Both the position numbers and the translations under genes were made by a program. DNA of 54,038 bases from Pseudomonas californiensis (GTDB taxonomy: Bacteria; Pseudomonadota; Gammaproteobacteria; Pseudomonadales; Pseudomonadaceae): assembly GCF_021147775.1 (NCBI RefSeq), contig NZ_JAGTPK010000037.1:1-54038 (forward strand), given 5' to 3'. The notes under the pieces are model-generated. The model saw only the letters and a list, made by a program, of their open reading frames with translations. It ran no database searches and was not told where the DNA came from. Positions 14,803 to 23,625 of the stretch are shown here, one piece after another. Every line of letters starts with the position of its first letter. Position 1 is the stretch's first letter.

Positions 14803-15337
14803 GTGGGGTCCTCATAGTGTTGTGCGCTCTTTCTGCTGGCGAGCGCCAAGCTAGCACAGCGTTTTAAAGACAACCAACAGCGTTGAACGGTCAATGTGAC
14901 AGCGTTTGCCAAGGTGTCGCATCGCAGCAGCCGACTGTCGCCAAACGACAAGCGTGAGCCTGTTTTGAGTATCCGTTTGAGGTTGGCGTGCGCGAAAAGG
15001 GCGCGATGTTGCCAGTTTTGACCGGGTGTTGGAAGCAGCTTTTGCTGGGCAGCGCCCTCTGTTTCGCACTCGGCGTGCACCATTTGTGCGCAAGAGGTCT
15101 ATTTCGGTGCGTATTTTGAGAGAGGTTTTGAGGCGTTCGGTAACAAATCCTGCGTTGATAAAGAAAAAATCGTCATTTCGTTTATTTATGACTAGGGCTA
15201 CAGCCCTTGTGATTCAGGAGCGACGTCGTTTTTGAAATATTTTGGCGTAATTCTTGCGTCAAAAATAAAGAACGGCACCGTTGCTTTCTCTTTACGAACG
15301 CTTGGGTGTGCTCCGCTCGTCTTGTATAGGTGGTTTT
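14803..15337. promoter_or_regulatory. Divergent control region between hisP and the GabP-type gene
   Basis: This 535-base gap separates two divergent amino-acid transport units and holds no supported gene. An imperfect inverted repeat, TTTTGGCGTAA and TTGCGTCAAAA around TTC (15240-15264), matches in 9 of 11 positions and looks like an operator about 75 bases before gabP. GGGCTACAGCCC near 15194 is a small hairpin. Confidence 0.45.
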
Positions 15338-16729
15338 ATGAGCAGTACCGCTAATTCTTCCGAGCTCGAACAAGGGCTGAAACCTCGACACATCACCATG
15401 CTGTCGATTGCTGGCGTTATTGGCGCCGGTCTGTTCGTGGGCTCCGGCCACGCCATCGCCGAAGCCGGGCCGGCCGTGCTGCTGGCCTACGCCGCCGCCG
15501 GTACGCTGGTTGTGCTGGTCATGCGCATGCTGGCCGAAATGGCCGTTGCCTCGCCGGACACGGGCTCGTTCTCGACGTACGCCGACCGCGCGATCGGGCA
15601 CTGGGCCGGTTTTACCATCGGCTGGTTGTACTGGTGGTTCTGGGTATTGGTGATCCCGCTGGAGGCCAACGCCGCTGCGACGATTCTGCATGCCTGGTTC
15701 CCCAACATCGCCATCTGGATGTTTACGCTGGTGATTACCTTGCTGTTGACCGCGACCAACCTGTTCAGCGTGAAGAACTACGGTGAGTTCGAGTTCTGGT
15801 TTGCGTTGATCAAGGTCGTGGCGATCATTGCCTTCGTAGTGCTGGGTGTGGCGGCCATCTTCGGTCTGCTGCCGACCAGTCAGGTCAGTGGTGTCAGTCA
15901 CTTGTTCGACACCGGCGGCTTTTTGCCAAACGGCATGGGCGCAGTGCTGGCGGCGATGCTGACTACCATGTTCTCGTTCATGGGCACAGAAATCGTCACC
16001 ATTGCGGCGGCGGAATCCAAGAACCCGGGCAAGCAGATCACCAAGGCCACCAATTCGGTGATATGGCGGATCTTCCTGTTTTATCTGGTTTCGATCTTCA
16101 TCGTCGTGGCGCTGGTGCCGTGGAATGATTCGCGTCTGGCAGAAGTAGGTTCGTACCAGACCGTGCTGGATGCGATGGGCATCCCCAACGCCAAACTGAT
16201 CGTCGATCTGGTGGTGCTGGTGGCGGTGACCAGTTGCTTGAACTCGGCGCTGTACACGGCATCGCGCATGCTGTTCTCACTGGGCAAGCGCGGCGATGCA
16301 CCTGCGTTGTCCAAGCGCACCAGCAAAGGCGGTACGCCATACTGGGCCGTGCTGTTGTCGACAGCGGCGGCATTCCTGACCGTATTCGCCAACTACATTG
16401 CGCCAGCGGCGGTGTTCGATTTCCTGCTCGCCAGCTCCGGTGCTATCGCGTTGCTGGTGTATCTGGTGATTGCGGTGTCTCAATTGCGCATGCGCCAGAA
16501 GCGCATTGCAGCGGGCGAAGCCATCGACTTCAAGATGTGGCTGTTCCCGTGGCTGACCTGGGCTGTGATCGTGTTCATCGTCGCGGTGCTGACGATCATG
16601 CTGGTCCAGGAAGACCACCGTGTAGAAATCATCGCCACCGGTGTGCTCAGCCTGCTGGTTATCGGCGCCGGCCTGATCGTCTCCCGTCGCCGCAAGACAG
16701 GCCGAGTGGGCGGGGCAGTGCTGGGCTGA
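15338..16729 (+). CDS. gabP: GABA / amino-acid permease of the GabP type
   Basis: The product has 463 residues, a normal length for an amino acid-polyamine-organocation (APC) superfamily permease with 12 membrane segments. The N-terminus LKPRHITMLSIAGVIGAGLF contains the G-x-G-x-x-x-G unwound helix, and FSFMGTEIVTIAAAESKNP is the consensus amphipathic region with the ESKNP motif. It imports GABA or a related amino acid by proton symport. P. syringae strains carry several gabP copies, consistent with GABA abundance in the plant apoplast. ATG 15338 follows AGGTGG. It diverges from the basic amino-acid ABC operon. Confidence 0.85.
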   Translation: MSSTANSSELEQGLKPRHITMLSIAGVIGAGLFVGSGHAIAEAGPAVLLAYAAAGTLVVLVMRMLAEMAVASPDTGSFSTYADRAIGHWAGFTIGWLYWWFWVLVIPLEANAAATILHAWFPNIAIWMFTLVITLLLTATNLFSVKNYGEFEFWFALIKVVAIIAFVVLGVAAIFGLLPTSQVSGVSHLFDTGGFLPNGMGAVLAAMLTTMFSFMGTEIVTIAAAESKNPGKQITKATNSVIWRIFLFYLVSIFIVVALVPWNDSRLAEVGSYQTVLDAMGIPNAKLIVDLVVLVAVTSCLNSALYTASRMLFSLGKRGDAPALSKRTSKGGTPYWAVLLSTAAAFLTVFANYIAPAAVFDFLLASSGAIALLVYLVIAVSQLRMRQKRIAAGEAIDFKMWLFPWLTWAVIVFIVAVLTIMLVQEDHRVEIIATGVLSLLVIGAGLIVSRRRKTGRVGGAVLG

Positions 16730-16784
16730 CTGGGCTTGCGTGTGTGTCAGAACGCATTGTTCTGAACGCGAAGACTGACGTGCA

Positions 16785-16819
16785 GCCGGTACATTTTTAG
16801 CGGATGTACCGGCCTTTTT
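16785..16819 (+). terminator. Terminator of the gabP gene
   Basis: GCCGGTACAT and ATGTACCGGC form a 10-bp perfect stem with a nine-base loop, followed by CTTTTT. It lies 56 bases after the gabP stop. Confidence 0.85.
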
Positions 16820-16891
16820 GTCAGTAAGCTGATTCCCGCAGAGCTGGCTCGCACTTCAACCTGCAGGCTGGCTTGAGCACCTGTGCATCCC

Positions 16892-17377
16892 TCAGCGTGC
16901 GGCTTTGCTGTCTCGTTTCACCAGCAGTTCGGATGCGAGGTTGTAGTCGGCCTGGAAGGCTTTGCTGCTGATCCATTCGATTGCGGTGTCTTCATCTTCG
17001 TCGTGGTTAATGGCGCGGTAGACCATCAGCAGGCCCATCATGAAGTCGGTTGCCTGCTCTTCGTCTTCCTCGGAAATGACCATCGCCAGCACCGGAAATT
17101 GCAGGAAGACCAGGCACATCGCCAATTGGCTGATAGCTTCGGCCTGGTGCATGGCCTCGAACAAATCATCGTAGTCGGCCGGGTCGAAACCGTTTTCGAC
17201 GATGTCTTTGAAATCAAAGGTATTCAGATCCAGCTCGACGTCATCGAACGGCTGGTTGACCAGTGCCGAATTGAAGACCGGGTGCACGGCGCTCGTCGAG
17301 GTTTTGGCGGAGCGATTCTGCTTGGCTTTGATCTTGGCGCGCTTGGCACGTTTCTGCTGTTTGTCTGGCGAAGCCAT
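16892..17377 (-). CDS. Conserved hypothetical acidic protein
   Basis: The product has 161 residues from ATG 17377 (MASPDKQQKRAKRAKIKAK), which has AAAGGAA six bases upstream; an upstream in-frame ATG at 17407 lacks a signal. A strongly basic first 25 residues are followed by an acidic, helical remainder with segments such as VELDLNTFDFKDIVENGFD. No membrane segment or known motif is visible. It seems to be a stand-alone Pseudomonas gene of unknown function. Confidence 0.7.
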   Translation of the reverse strand: MASPDKQQKRAKRAKIKAKQNRSAKTSTSAVHPVFNSALVNQPFDDVELDLNTFDFKDIVENGFDPADYDDLFEAMHQAEAISQLAMCLVFLQFPVLAMVISEEDEEQATDFMMGLLMVYRAINHDEDEDTAIEWISSKAFQADYNLASELLVKRDSKAAR

Positions 17378-17452
17378 GAACGTTCCTTTGGCGGGCAATG
17401 TGGGCAATGGCGACTATTGAAGCGCAGACGGCCGTAATAGCCAAGGCTTTGG

Positions 17453-19600
17453 CTACAAAGCACGAACCCAGAGCAACCGGGCGGTGGCTGCGCTGGCTGT
17501 GCCCGACCCGGTGCCGGGGATGGTCGTGCCGGTAAAGGTCTGGTCTTTGGTCAGCCCGGACACATCGAGCGCCAGCCCGCCTTGATTGATGGACGTGGGC
17601 GCGCTGCCATTGCCGCCTGTGGATAACCCGCCTTGAATCGTTGTCGTTGCGCCGGTGGTGCTGACCAGTCCGCCGAGAATCACATTGCCGTGAATGTCCC
17701 AGCCAGCGGAGGACAGCGAGCCTTCCGCCTCAATGGCCAGGTTACCGATGGGCATGCCGGTGTGAACGACATTGGCCGAGTCTGTCCAGGTCGTCAGGCC
17801 GGGCGGGCTGGCGGTCTTGTTACACAGATTGGAAGGGTAGAACGAGCCCGAGCACACGTTGCTGTAGCCGGAGAAATTGGGCGCGTAAAGCGGGATGTGG
17901 CCACCGCTGGTGAGTGTCACGTCGCCGGTCGCCAGAATGGTGTTGGTCAGCCGCGAGCCCTGCACGCCGTCGAACGTGACGTTGCCCTGAAACCACATCA
18001 CGCCAGGCGGGAAGGCGATGATGCCGTTGAGGTTCCAGCCACTGTTGCGGGTCGCGTTCTTGCCGCAGGTGTTATTGGCCTCGAAGCTGTAGCCACACAT
18101 CAAAAAGTTGGTCCCGCCGATCCTGCGCAAGTCTTGCGTGGTCAGGTCGTAAGGCCCGGCGGGCAACGCTGTGCCATCGGCCTTGTTGACGTTCTGAATC
18201 CTGAGCATCGGCTTGTTGCCGTCGAAGTAGAAAACATAGTTGGCCTGATCCCTCAGTGGGTCGACATCCACCGGTTGCGGGTCGAGATCGCAATACGGCA
18301 CTCCGGGCAAACCGGGGGAGGCGTTCGGCACGTTGAAGCTCAGGTTGGTGATCGGCGTGCCGGTGTAAGTGCTGCCGTCGGCGCTACGTACGAGGCCGGT
18401 CATCCGGCTGGCGCTGCTGAACGATGGCGTGTTGTATTGCGTGACGCTCAGGTTGCCGCCACCTTGAAACTGCCCGATGTTGGCGGTCAGGATCGAAACG
18501 TTGCCGTGGGCCTTGAGCAGCGAATAGGTGCCGCTCCAGCCAGTGAAGGCAATGTTGTTTGCCCAGAAGGTATTGACCGTCGCGGTCTTGAACTGCACAT
18601 CGCCGCCATAAACAGCGTTGTAGGTCAGGGCAATGGTGGCGGGAAGCGTCCCGCTGCCTGAGATCTTTTTCGCGCCAGCGGTCGTGGTGATGACGTTGTT
18701 GCTTTGCGTCACCTGGGACAGGTCGAGGGTATACACCGTGCCGTTGGTGAGGGTGATCAACGCCGTGCCTTCGTTGAGCGCGGTGATCGAGTTGTCGGTG
18801 TTGCGGATGCCACCCACCAGCGCTGTGCCGATCTTCGTGCTGCCCGACAACACATTCGCCGTGAACGCACCGGCCTTGATCGACAGATAGCTGCCGCCTT
18901 CCTGCGCAATGTTGACGGTTTTGGCGCCTACCGTGATGTTGCTGGCCGCCGAGCTGGAACTCATGCTGAACGTGCCTTCGGTGAGCAGGATGGCGTTGTC
19001 GGCAACCCCGCCGCCCGACAGCTCGATGCCGCCTTTGGCGCAGCCCGACACGTAGGCCGTGGCTCCGTTGGAAATACTCAGCACGCCGCTCAGCGCGATG
19101 TTGGCCATGTGCGCGCCGTTGAGAATCGAGAGCGAGCCGCCGGTGTAGTTCAGGTTGCCGTTGAACACCAGTGCCTTGGTCGAGCTGACGCCAGCGGTGC
19201 CTGCGCCGCCCAGCACATAGACCGCTTGCAGCGTGGAGCTCGCCAATGCGCCACGGCCAGTGATATTGACGGTGACCTGAGTGGTGCTGCCAACCGCCTC
19301 CTTGCTCATGATTTGTGCGGTGATGCCCGCCGCGCTGGTCGCCAGCGCACCCGGTACCACGTCGCCGACCGAGACACCTTGCAAGTACAGACGCACCAGC
19401 TCGACGCCTTCCCAGGCGCGAGACTCGGACGGCACCGTTGCGTGGCTCGCCATCTGCTGTTCCTGAGCGCTGCGGATGCCGTACATCATGCCCATCGTTG
19501 TGGCAGTCATTGCCACGCCTGTCAGCATCATGACCAGCGTCGTCGCCATGCCGCGCTGAGCGGACCGGGCCGTTGTCTTGAACAATCGGTGTGTGGGCAT
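17453..19600 (-). CDS. Very large PilX-like pseudopilin-associated protein with beta-rich repeats
   Basis: The product has 715 residues, against about 150-200 for typical PilX. The N-terminus QRGMATTLVMMLTGVAMTATTMG resembles the PilX N-terminal hydrophobic segment, though without the classic G-F-T-L-x-E cleavage motif. Residues 130-430 consist of repeated short strands with Asn/Gly turns, such as ALVFNGNLNYTGG, SILNGAHMANIALSG and GVLSISNGATAYVSG, suggesting a beta-solenoid. The C-terminal part has spaced cysteines. It is the last gene of the five-gene pilin-like operon, four bases after the PilW-like stop. I chose ATG 19600 because CAGG precedes it; ATG 19606 is possible. A role as pilus-tip adhesin or exported surface protein is inference. 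Confidence 0.75.
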   Translation of the reverse strand: MPTHRLFKTTARSAQRGMATTLVMMLTGVAMTATTMGMMYGIRSAQEQQMASHATVPSESRAWEGVELVRLYLQGVSVGDVVPGALATSAAGITAQIMSKEAVGSTTQVTVNITGRGALASSTLQAVYVLGGAGTAGVSSTKALVFNGNLNYTGGSLSILNGAHMANIALSGVLSISNGATAYVSGCAKGGIELSGGGVADNAILLTEGTFSMSSSSAASNITVGAKTVNIAQEGGSYLSIKAGAFTANVLSGSTKIGTALVGGIRNTDNSITALNEGTALITLTNGTVYTLDLSQVTQSNNVITTTAGAKKISGSGTLPATIALTYNAVYGGDVQFKTATVNTFWANNIAFTGWSGTYSLLKAHGNVSILTANIGQFQGGGNLSVTQYNTPSFSSASRMTGLVRSADGSTYTGTPITNLSFNVPNASPGLPGVPYCDLDPQPVDVDPLRDQANYVFYFDGNKPMLRIQNVNKADGTALPAGPYDLTTQDLRRIGGTNFLMCGYSFEANNTCGKNATRNSGWNLNGIIAFPPGVMWFQGNVTFDGVQGSRLTNTILATGDVTLTSGGHIPLYAPNFSGYSNVCSGSFYPSNLCNKTASPPGLTTWTDSANVVHTGMPIGNLAIEAEGSLSSAGWDIHGNVILGGLVSTTGATTTIQGGLSTGGNGSAPTSINQGGLALDVSGLTKDQTFTGTTIPGTGSGTASAATARLLWVRAL

Positions 19601-19610
19601 GGTCATCCTG

Positions 19611-20300
19611 CTAGGTGTTCTGAAGATTGGGCAGGCAGACCGTGCTTATATTTTTGACGTACGGCGATTGTGGATCGGTGCTATTGGCGTCGGCCGTGCT
19701 GGTGAGCGCGGTCATGGTGACCTGAGCACGTGTTGTACCGCTGGTGGTGTCCGCCGTTTTACCGAAAGGCCAACAGCCGGTGTATTGAACGCTGAAAAAG
19801 TTCGCGGGCTGCCCCGACTCGATCAGCGGAGTGGTTGTCCAGGTTGTGCTGTTCCATTGCGAAACCTGCGTGCAGCCTGTAGCGCCTTGCAGGCGACTCA
19901 GTTGCCCGTTCTGCACCAATAGCCCGGCGCAGGTTGCGGTGCCGGTGCTGCTGGTTTTGTAGATCCAGACAATTGCGTTGCCTGTTCTGGCAGCGGTCGA
20001 CAGCGTTTGTGCTGTACCACTCAGGGTGCCGTTGTTCAGTGCGGCACCGCTGACAAGCAAGACGCGGCTGGCGAGCGGCACCGCGTCAGGATCAATCCGG
20101 AATCCGGCATTGCGCAGTTCTTGCTGAGCGGTCAGCAGGCTGGCGGCTATCTGACCGTCCTGGCGGGCATCCTGAATCGACGAAACAGAGATCCCCACCA
20201 TGTTCTTGTACAGCGAAAGCATGGCCAGAATGCTGACCAGCGAAAGGCTTGAGCCAATCATCAGGCTGATCAGGTTGAAGCCCTGTTGGGGTCGCCTCAT
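19611..20300 (-). CDS. PilW-like minor pilin
   Basis: The product has 229 residues with a short basic leader and the prepilin segment QQGFNLISLMIGSSLSLVSIL. Position +5 after the cleavage glycine is Ser and not Glu, which is unusual and would affect membrane extraction or assembly. Size and the long polar C-terminus fit PilW. It overlaps the PilV-like gene by four bases and is followed almost directly by the PilX-like gene. Confidence 0.75.
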   Translation of the reverse strand: MRRPQQGFNLISLMIGSSLSLVSILAMLSLYKNMVGISVSSIQDARQDGQIAASLLTAQQELRNAGFRIDPDAVPLASRVLLVSGAALNNGTLSGTAQTLSTAARTGNAIVWIYKTSSTGTATCAGLLVQNGQLSRLQGATGCTQVSQWNSTTWTTTPLIESGQPANFFSVQYTGCWPFGKTADTTSGTTRAQVTMTALTSTADANSTDPQSPYVKNISTVCLPNLQNT

Positions 20301-20710
20301 GTTTCATCACCCACGCGGATGACCCCGTCGAACAGGCTGGTGTCTTCTGTGCGAGTGGTCAGGACCACGCTGCCCAGTGTGCTGCCACCTGTGACAGAGC
20401 GCCCACCGATGGTCACCGCAGTGGCGGCCGCGCAGGTGACGTTCAGCGGGACCGGCGCGGTTTGCGTCGGCAGGGTGATGGATGCCAGCGCAGTGTTGGT
20501 GCACAGCGCCTTGCCGTTGAGGGCCAGCAGATTGCGCATCTGGCTGACGGCGATGTTCTGTAGCTTCATGTCACGCTGGCTGACCACTGCCCGCGACGTG
20601 ATGTAGGTGATGCCCAGCCCCATGATCGACATCAGCACAACGCCGATCAATGACTCGATAAGAATATCGCCACGCTGACGACGTCTGCCGGTTCTAAATG
20701 ATGAGGACAT
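20297..20710 (-). CDS. PilV-like minor pilin
   Basis: The product has 137 residues from ATG 20710, which has GAGAG nine bases upstream; ATG 20725 is an alternative. The prepilin segment is RRQRGDILIESLIGVVLMSIMG, with the Glu at +5 after the cleavage Gly as in functional pseudopilins. It sits between the FimT-like and PilW-like genes, in the usual order of minor-pilin operons, and overlaps the next gene by four bases. Confidence 0.75.
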   Translation of the reverse strand: MSSSFRTGRRRQRGDILIESLIGVVLMSIMGLGITYITSRAVVSQRDMKLQNIAVSQMRNLLALNGKALCTNTALASITLPTQTAPVPLNVTCAAATAVTIGGRSVTGGSTLGSVVLTTRTEDTSLFDGVIRVGDET

Positions 20711-21164
20711 TGAAAGCACTCTCATTGCCGACCGTCACATCGACACTGCTGGTCGCGCAGGCACTGCCTCCGGCGCTGGGCAGGCCTCGGCTGTTGAACG
20801 CGATGCAGCTCAGGTCTGAGCCGTTTGCCTGAAGCGTCGCTGACGCGGGCAATTGAGCGGTCCACAGAACGCCGGTGGTCGAAGCGCAGTTGATAGCACC
20901 GCTTTGAGTGGCGCCGAACAGCTTGAGCGCCTGGCCCGAGAGGCACAGTACTGCTGCAGAAGAACCTTCGGGCGCGGCTCCCGGATTACGCAGCGCGGTG
21001 GCTTTGGCGCGGCTGATTCCTTGCTTCAAAAGCCCCGCTGCGTCGCGCTGTTTCGCGCTGTCCATCCAGGCGCTTGTGAGTTGTACGCCCATGGTCAGCA
21101 AGAAGCTGAACACGGCCAGCGTGATCATCAGTTCGACCAGCGTGAAGCCTTTGCTGCGATTCAT
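20694..21164 (-). CDS. FimT/GspH-like minor pilin
   Basis: The product has 156 residues. NRSKGFTLVELMITLAVFSF is a standard type IV prepilin cleavage and helix segment, and the remainder fits the FimT/GspH family size. The start codon shares one base with the stop of the preceding PilE-like gene (TAATG), indicating coupled translation. FimT-type proteins of other bacteria bind DNA in natural transformation; that role here is unproved. Confidence 0.8.
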   Translation of the reverse strand: MNRSKGFTLVELMITLAVFSFLLTMGVQLTSAWMDSAKQRDAAGLLKQGISRAKATALRNPGAAPEGSSAAVLCLSGQALKLFGATQSGAINCASTTGVLWTAQLPASATLQANGSDLSCIAFNSRGLPSAGGSACATSSVDVTVGNESAFNVLII

Positions 21165-21640
21165 TACAGCCAGCCGCCGTTGTAAGGCGAACAACTGGCA
21201 ATGGCGCGCACGTTGTCCTGCGTCAGCGTGATGCTGCAACCGTTGACCTTGCCAGAGCTGCCGGTGGCTTCCAGCTTGTAGGTCGTGGTGGTCGCGGTGG
21301 TGATCTTGTAGACGAAGGAGTCAGTCTGGCTGGGCTGCCAGGCCGATGCTGCGCTGGTGCATGTTCTGCTGCCGCTGCTGGACACGCAGCGTGTTTCGGC
21401 GGTGGTGCTGGCAGTGGTGGTTGGATAAACCAGCTGTTTCTGAAAGCGGTTTTCCAGCACCAGGCTCAGCGCGACCAGATCCGTCTGCGCGGCCTTGAGC
21501 TTGCTCTTGGTGATGTAGCTGTCATAAGCAGGTATGGCGATGGCGGCGAGAATCCCCACGATAGCGACCGTGATGATGAGCTCAATCAAGGTGAAACCGG
21601 CAGGTTTAAAAGCAGGGGCGGCGCGCATAGGGGCGGACAT
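21164..21640 (-). CDS. PilE-like type IV pilin
   Basis: The product has 158 residues. PAGFTLIELIITVAIVGILA is a textbook prepilin segment, followed by IPAYDSYITKSKLKAAQTDL. Four cysteines in the C-terminal half could form the disulfide loop typical of PilE-like minor pilins. It is the first gene of the operon PilE-FimT-PilV-PilW-PilX-like. No PilY1, retraction ATPase or secretin gene is nearby, so it must use assembly machinery encoded elsewhere. The ribosome-binding site is poor; GTG 21643 and ATG 21628 are other possible starts. Confidence 0.8.
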   Translation of the reverse strand: MSAPMRAAPAFKPAGFTLIELIITVAIVGILAAIAIPAYDSYITKSKLKAAQTDLVALSLVLENRFQKQLVYPTTTASTTAETRCVSSSGSRTCTSAASAWQPSQTDSFVYKITTATTTTYKLEATGSSGKVNGCSITLTQDNVRAIASCSPYNGGWL

Positions 21641-21874
21641 CACACGAAAGTATTAGTGCGATATTACTATGCCATCCCTGCATTAGGTACCCTTCGTCAA
21701 AGTGATTTCTGAGTTGGCCGGATTTATCCCCTTTGCGTCGATTTTGTCAGGAGATCGCGGGCAATCCTTTCTCTGACTCCAGTCCGGATCAGCGATTGCT
21801 CTGGTCTTGTATATACGTGCAGGGCTAAATACTTCGTTGGTGTAACTTATTGTTTTACTGGCTGTTTGCACTGA
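21641..21874. other. Upstream region of the pilin-like operon
   Basis: A TTGACG box (minus strand, about 21698-21703) and AT-rich TAGTAATAT (about 21659-21667) are present, but their spacing is too long for a standard promoter. No sigma-54 site fits exactly. No gene is supported. Confidence 0.3.
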
Positions 21875-21902
21875 TAAAAAAACCCGCACTCGGCGGGTTT
21901 TG
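21875..21902 (-). terminator. Terminator of the BdlA-like chemoreceptor gene
   Basis: On the minus strand ACCCGC-CGAGT-GCGGGT is followed by TTTTTTATC. It begins 16 bases after the stop at 21918. Confidence 0.8.
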
Positions 21903-21917
21903 GTTGTACAGAAACGT

Positions 21918-23267
21918 CTACTTGTATTTGCTCAATGTTGAAGACACGTCAGCCTCGTCCATTCGGTTGGCAAACATGCTGACAGCTTCTACCGCATCGC
22001 TGGCGCCGTCACGAATCTGAACGATCACCTGGCCCGCCTGATCGGCGAGCGTCACGCCACGAATGGCGCCTTCCTGCGTCGCGCTCATGCTCGCTACGGC
22101 TTCTCGCGTTTCGGCAAGGATCTTGCCGATCATCTCCGCGATTTCTGTAGTGGACCCGCTGGTGCGTCCGGCCAGTTGCCTGACCTCATCGGCAACCACC
22201 GCAAAGCCACGACCCTGATCGCCCGCGCGAGCGGCTTCAATGGCCGCGTTGAGTGCCAGCAGGTTGGTCTGGTCGGCAATACCGCGAATGGTGTTGACGA
22301 TGGCCGTGATCTGCTCCGAGCGGTCGCCCAGTTGTCCGACCAGCTTGGCGGACGAACCGATATTATCGGCAATCTGGCGCATCTCGCGGGCTGTCTCCTG
22401 AATGACCAGAGTGCCTTGCTCGGCCACTTTCTCGGTTTCAGCCGAGATATGGTAAGCGCGTGAGGCACCGTGAGAGTCTGCTTCCTGCCGTTCAACCTTC
22501 TCGGTAATGTCGCTGGCAAACTTCACGATCTTGTAAAGTTTGCCTTCGGCGTCAAAGACCGGATTGTAAGTCGCTTCCAGCCAGACAATTCGGCCGTGTT
22601 TACCCAGGCGTTTGAACTGTCCACCGACGAACTCGCCCTGATTCAGCTTGCGCCAGAACTCGGCATATTCCGAACTGTTGACGAGTGACTGTTCGCAAAA
22701 TATTTTGTGGTGTTTGCCCTTGATGTCGGTCAAGGCATAACCCATGACATTCAGGAAGTTATTATTGGCCGCAGTAACATGCCCGCCTGGATCAAACTCG
22801 CATACCGCCATGGCTCGATCAACGGCGGCAAGCTTGCTGTGAGTTTCGTTTTCAAGCATGACCTTGTTGGTTACATCCAACGCGTACTTGACGATTCTCA
22901 GCACTTTGCCCTGAGCGTCTACAACGGGGTTGTAGCTGGCTTCCAGCCAAACGTTCTTGCCCTGCTTGCTGACGCGCTTGAACGTGCCCGACATGTATTT
23001 GCCTGCGCGCAGTGATGCCCACAAGTCAGCGTACTCTCGGCTACGCACCACCTCTGGCTCGCAGAAATCCCGGTGGTTTTTGCCTGGAAGCTCTTCTGCC
23101 CTATACCCCATGGTGGTCAGAAAATTATCGTTTGCCCGAATGATCTTCCCGTCGAGCTCAAGCTCGACAACGGCCATTGATCGTTCGAGCGCGCCCATCA
23201 GTCCTTTGATTCCATCAACTTCGGCCTTCATGGCTGCCAGTTCAGTCTTGGTTTTTTTTCCGAACAT
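21918..23267 (-). CDS. Soluble PAS-PAS methyl-accepting chemotaxis protein, BdlA-like
   Basis: The product has 449 residues from ATG 23267. Two PAS domains, about 25-140 and 145-265, each contain the pattern DGKIIRANDNFLTTMGY or GGHVTAANNNFLNVMGY and a PAC-type GTFKRV...WLEASYNPV. The C-terminal signalling domain contains the hairpin-tip sequence IADQTNLLALNAAIEAARAG and GRGFAVVADEVRQLA. There is no membrane segment, so it is cytoplasmic. This is the layout of P. aeruginosa BdlA, which triggers biofilm dispersal by sensing redox or nutrients, and of other Aer-like sensors. A role in dispersal here is inferred from architecture only. Confidence 0.85.
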   Translation of the reverse strand: MFGKKTKTELAAMKAEVDGIKGLMGALERSMAVVELELDGKIIRANDNFLTTMGYRAEELPGKNHRDFCEPEVVRSREYADLWASLRAGKYMSGTFKRVSKQGKNVWLEASYNPVVDAQGKVLRIVKYALDVTNKVMLENETHSKLAAVDRAMAVCEFDPGGHVTAANNNFLNVMGYALTDIKGKHHKIFCEQSLVNSSEYAEFWRKLNQGEFVGGQFKRLGKHGRIVWLEATYNPVFDAEGKLYKIVKFASDITEKVERQEADSHGASRAYHISAETEKVAEQGTLVIQETAREMRQIADNIGSSAKLVGQLGDRSEQITAIVNTIRGIADQTNLLALNAAIEAARAGDQGRGFAVVADEVRQLAGRTSGSTTEIAEMIGKILAETREAVASMSATQEGAIRGVTLADQAGQVIVQIRDGASDAVEAVSMFANRMDEADVSSTLSKYK

Positions 23268-23520
23268 AACCTGCCCCTGATGTTGTTTTTTGCAGACTAT
23301 CGCTTGAAGGCTATCGACCCGGAATGTGGCGACATTAATTTGTCGAGCCGGCGATCTGATCAATGGTTATCAGGAATTCTGGCGTCAAAAATATGATCAT
23401 GCAGGCAGTGGTGGGAACTGCTTTGGATCAGTGCTTGCAGGGGTAGGGGTGAGGTTGAGGTTGAGGGAGGACGGATGACATCGGTTGGCGACGGCGTAGT
23501 GTTGTAGCCAAATTCCAGAC

Positions 23521-23550
23521 AAAGAAAAGCCCGCGATGGGGGAGCGGGCT
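23521..23550 (-). terminator. Terminator of the small lipoprotein gene
   Basis: On the minus strand GCCCGC-TCCCCCATC-GCGGGC is followed by TTTTCTTT. It lies about 75 bases after the lipoprotein stop. Confidence 0.75.
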
Positions 23551-23625
23551 TAAGGATTCACACTTGGGAGCAGCTCTACAATGCCAACCCGGCTGTGAAA
23601 ACTTTGTGAAGAAATGGGCCTTTTT

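Noticed and set aside
21641..21700. Sigma-54 promoter ahead of the pilin-like operon
   Set aside because: TGGCATAGTAATATCGCA looks similar to the -24/-12 consensus, but the GG-to-GC distance is two bases too long.
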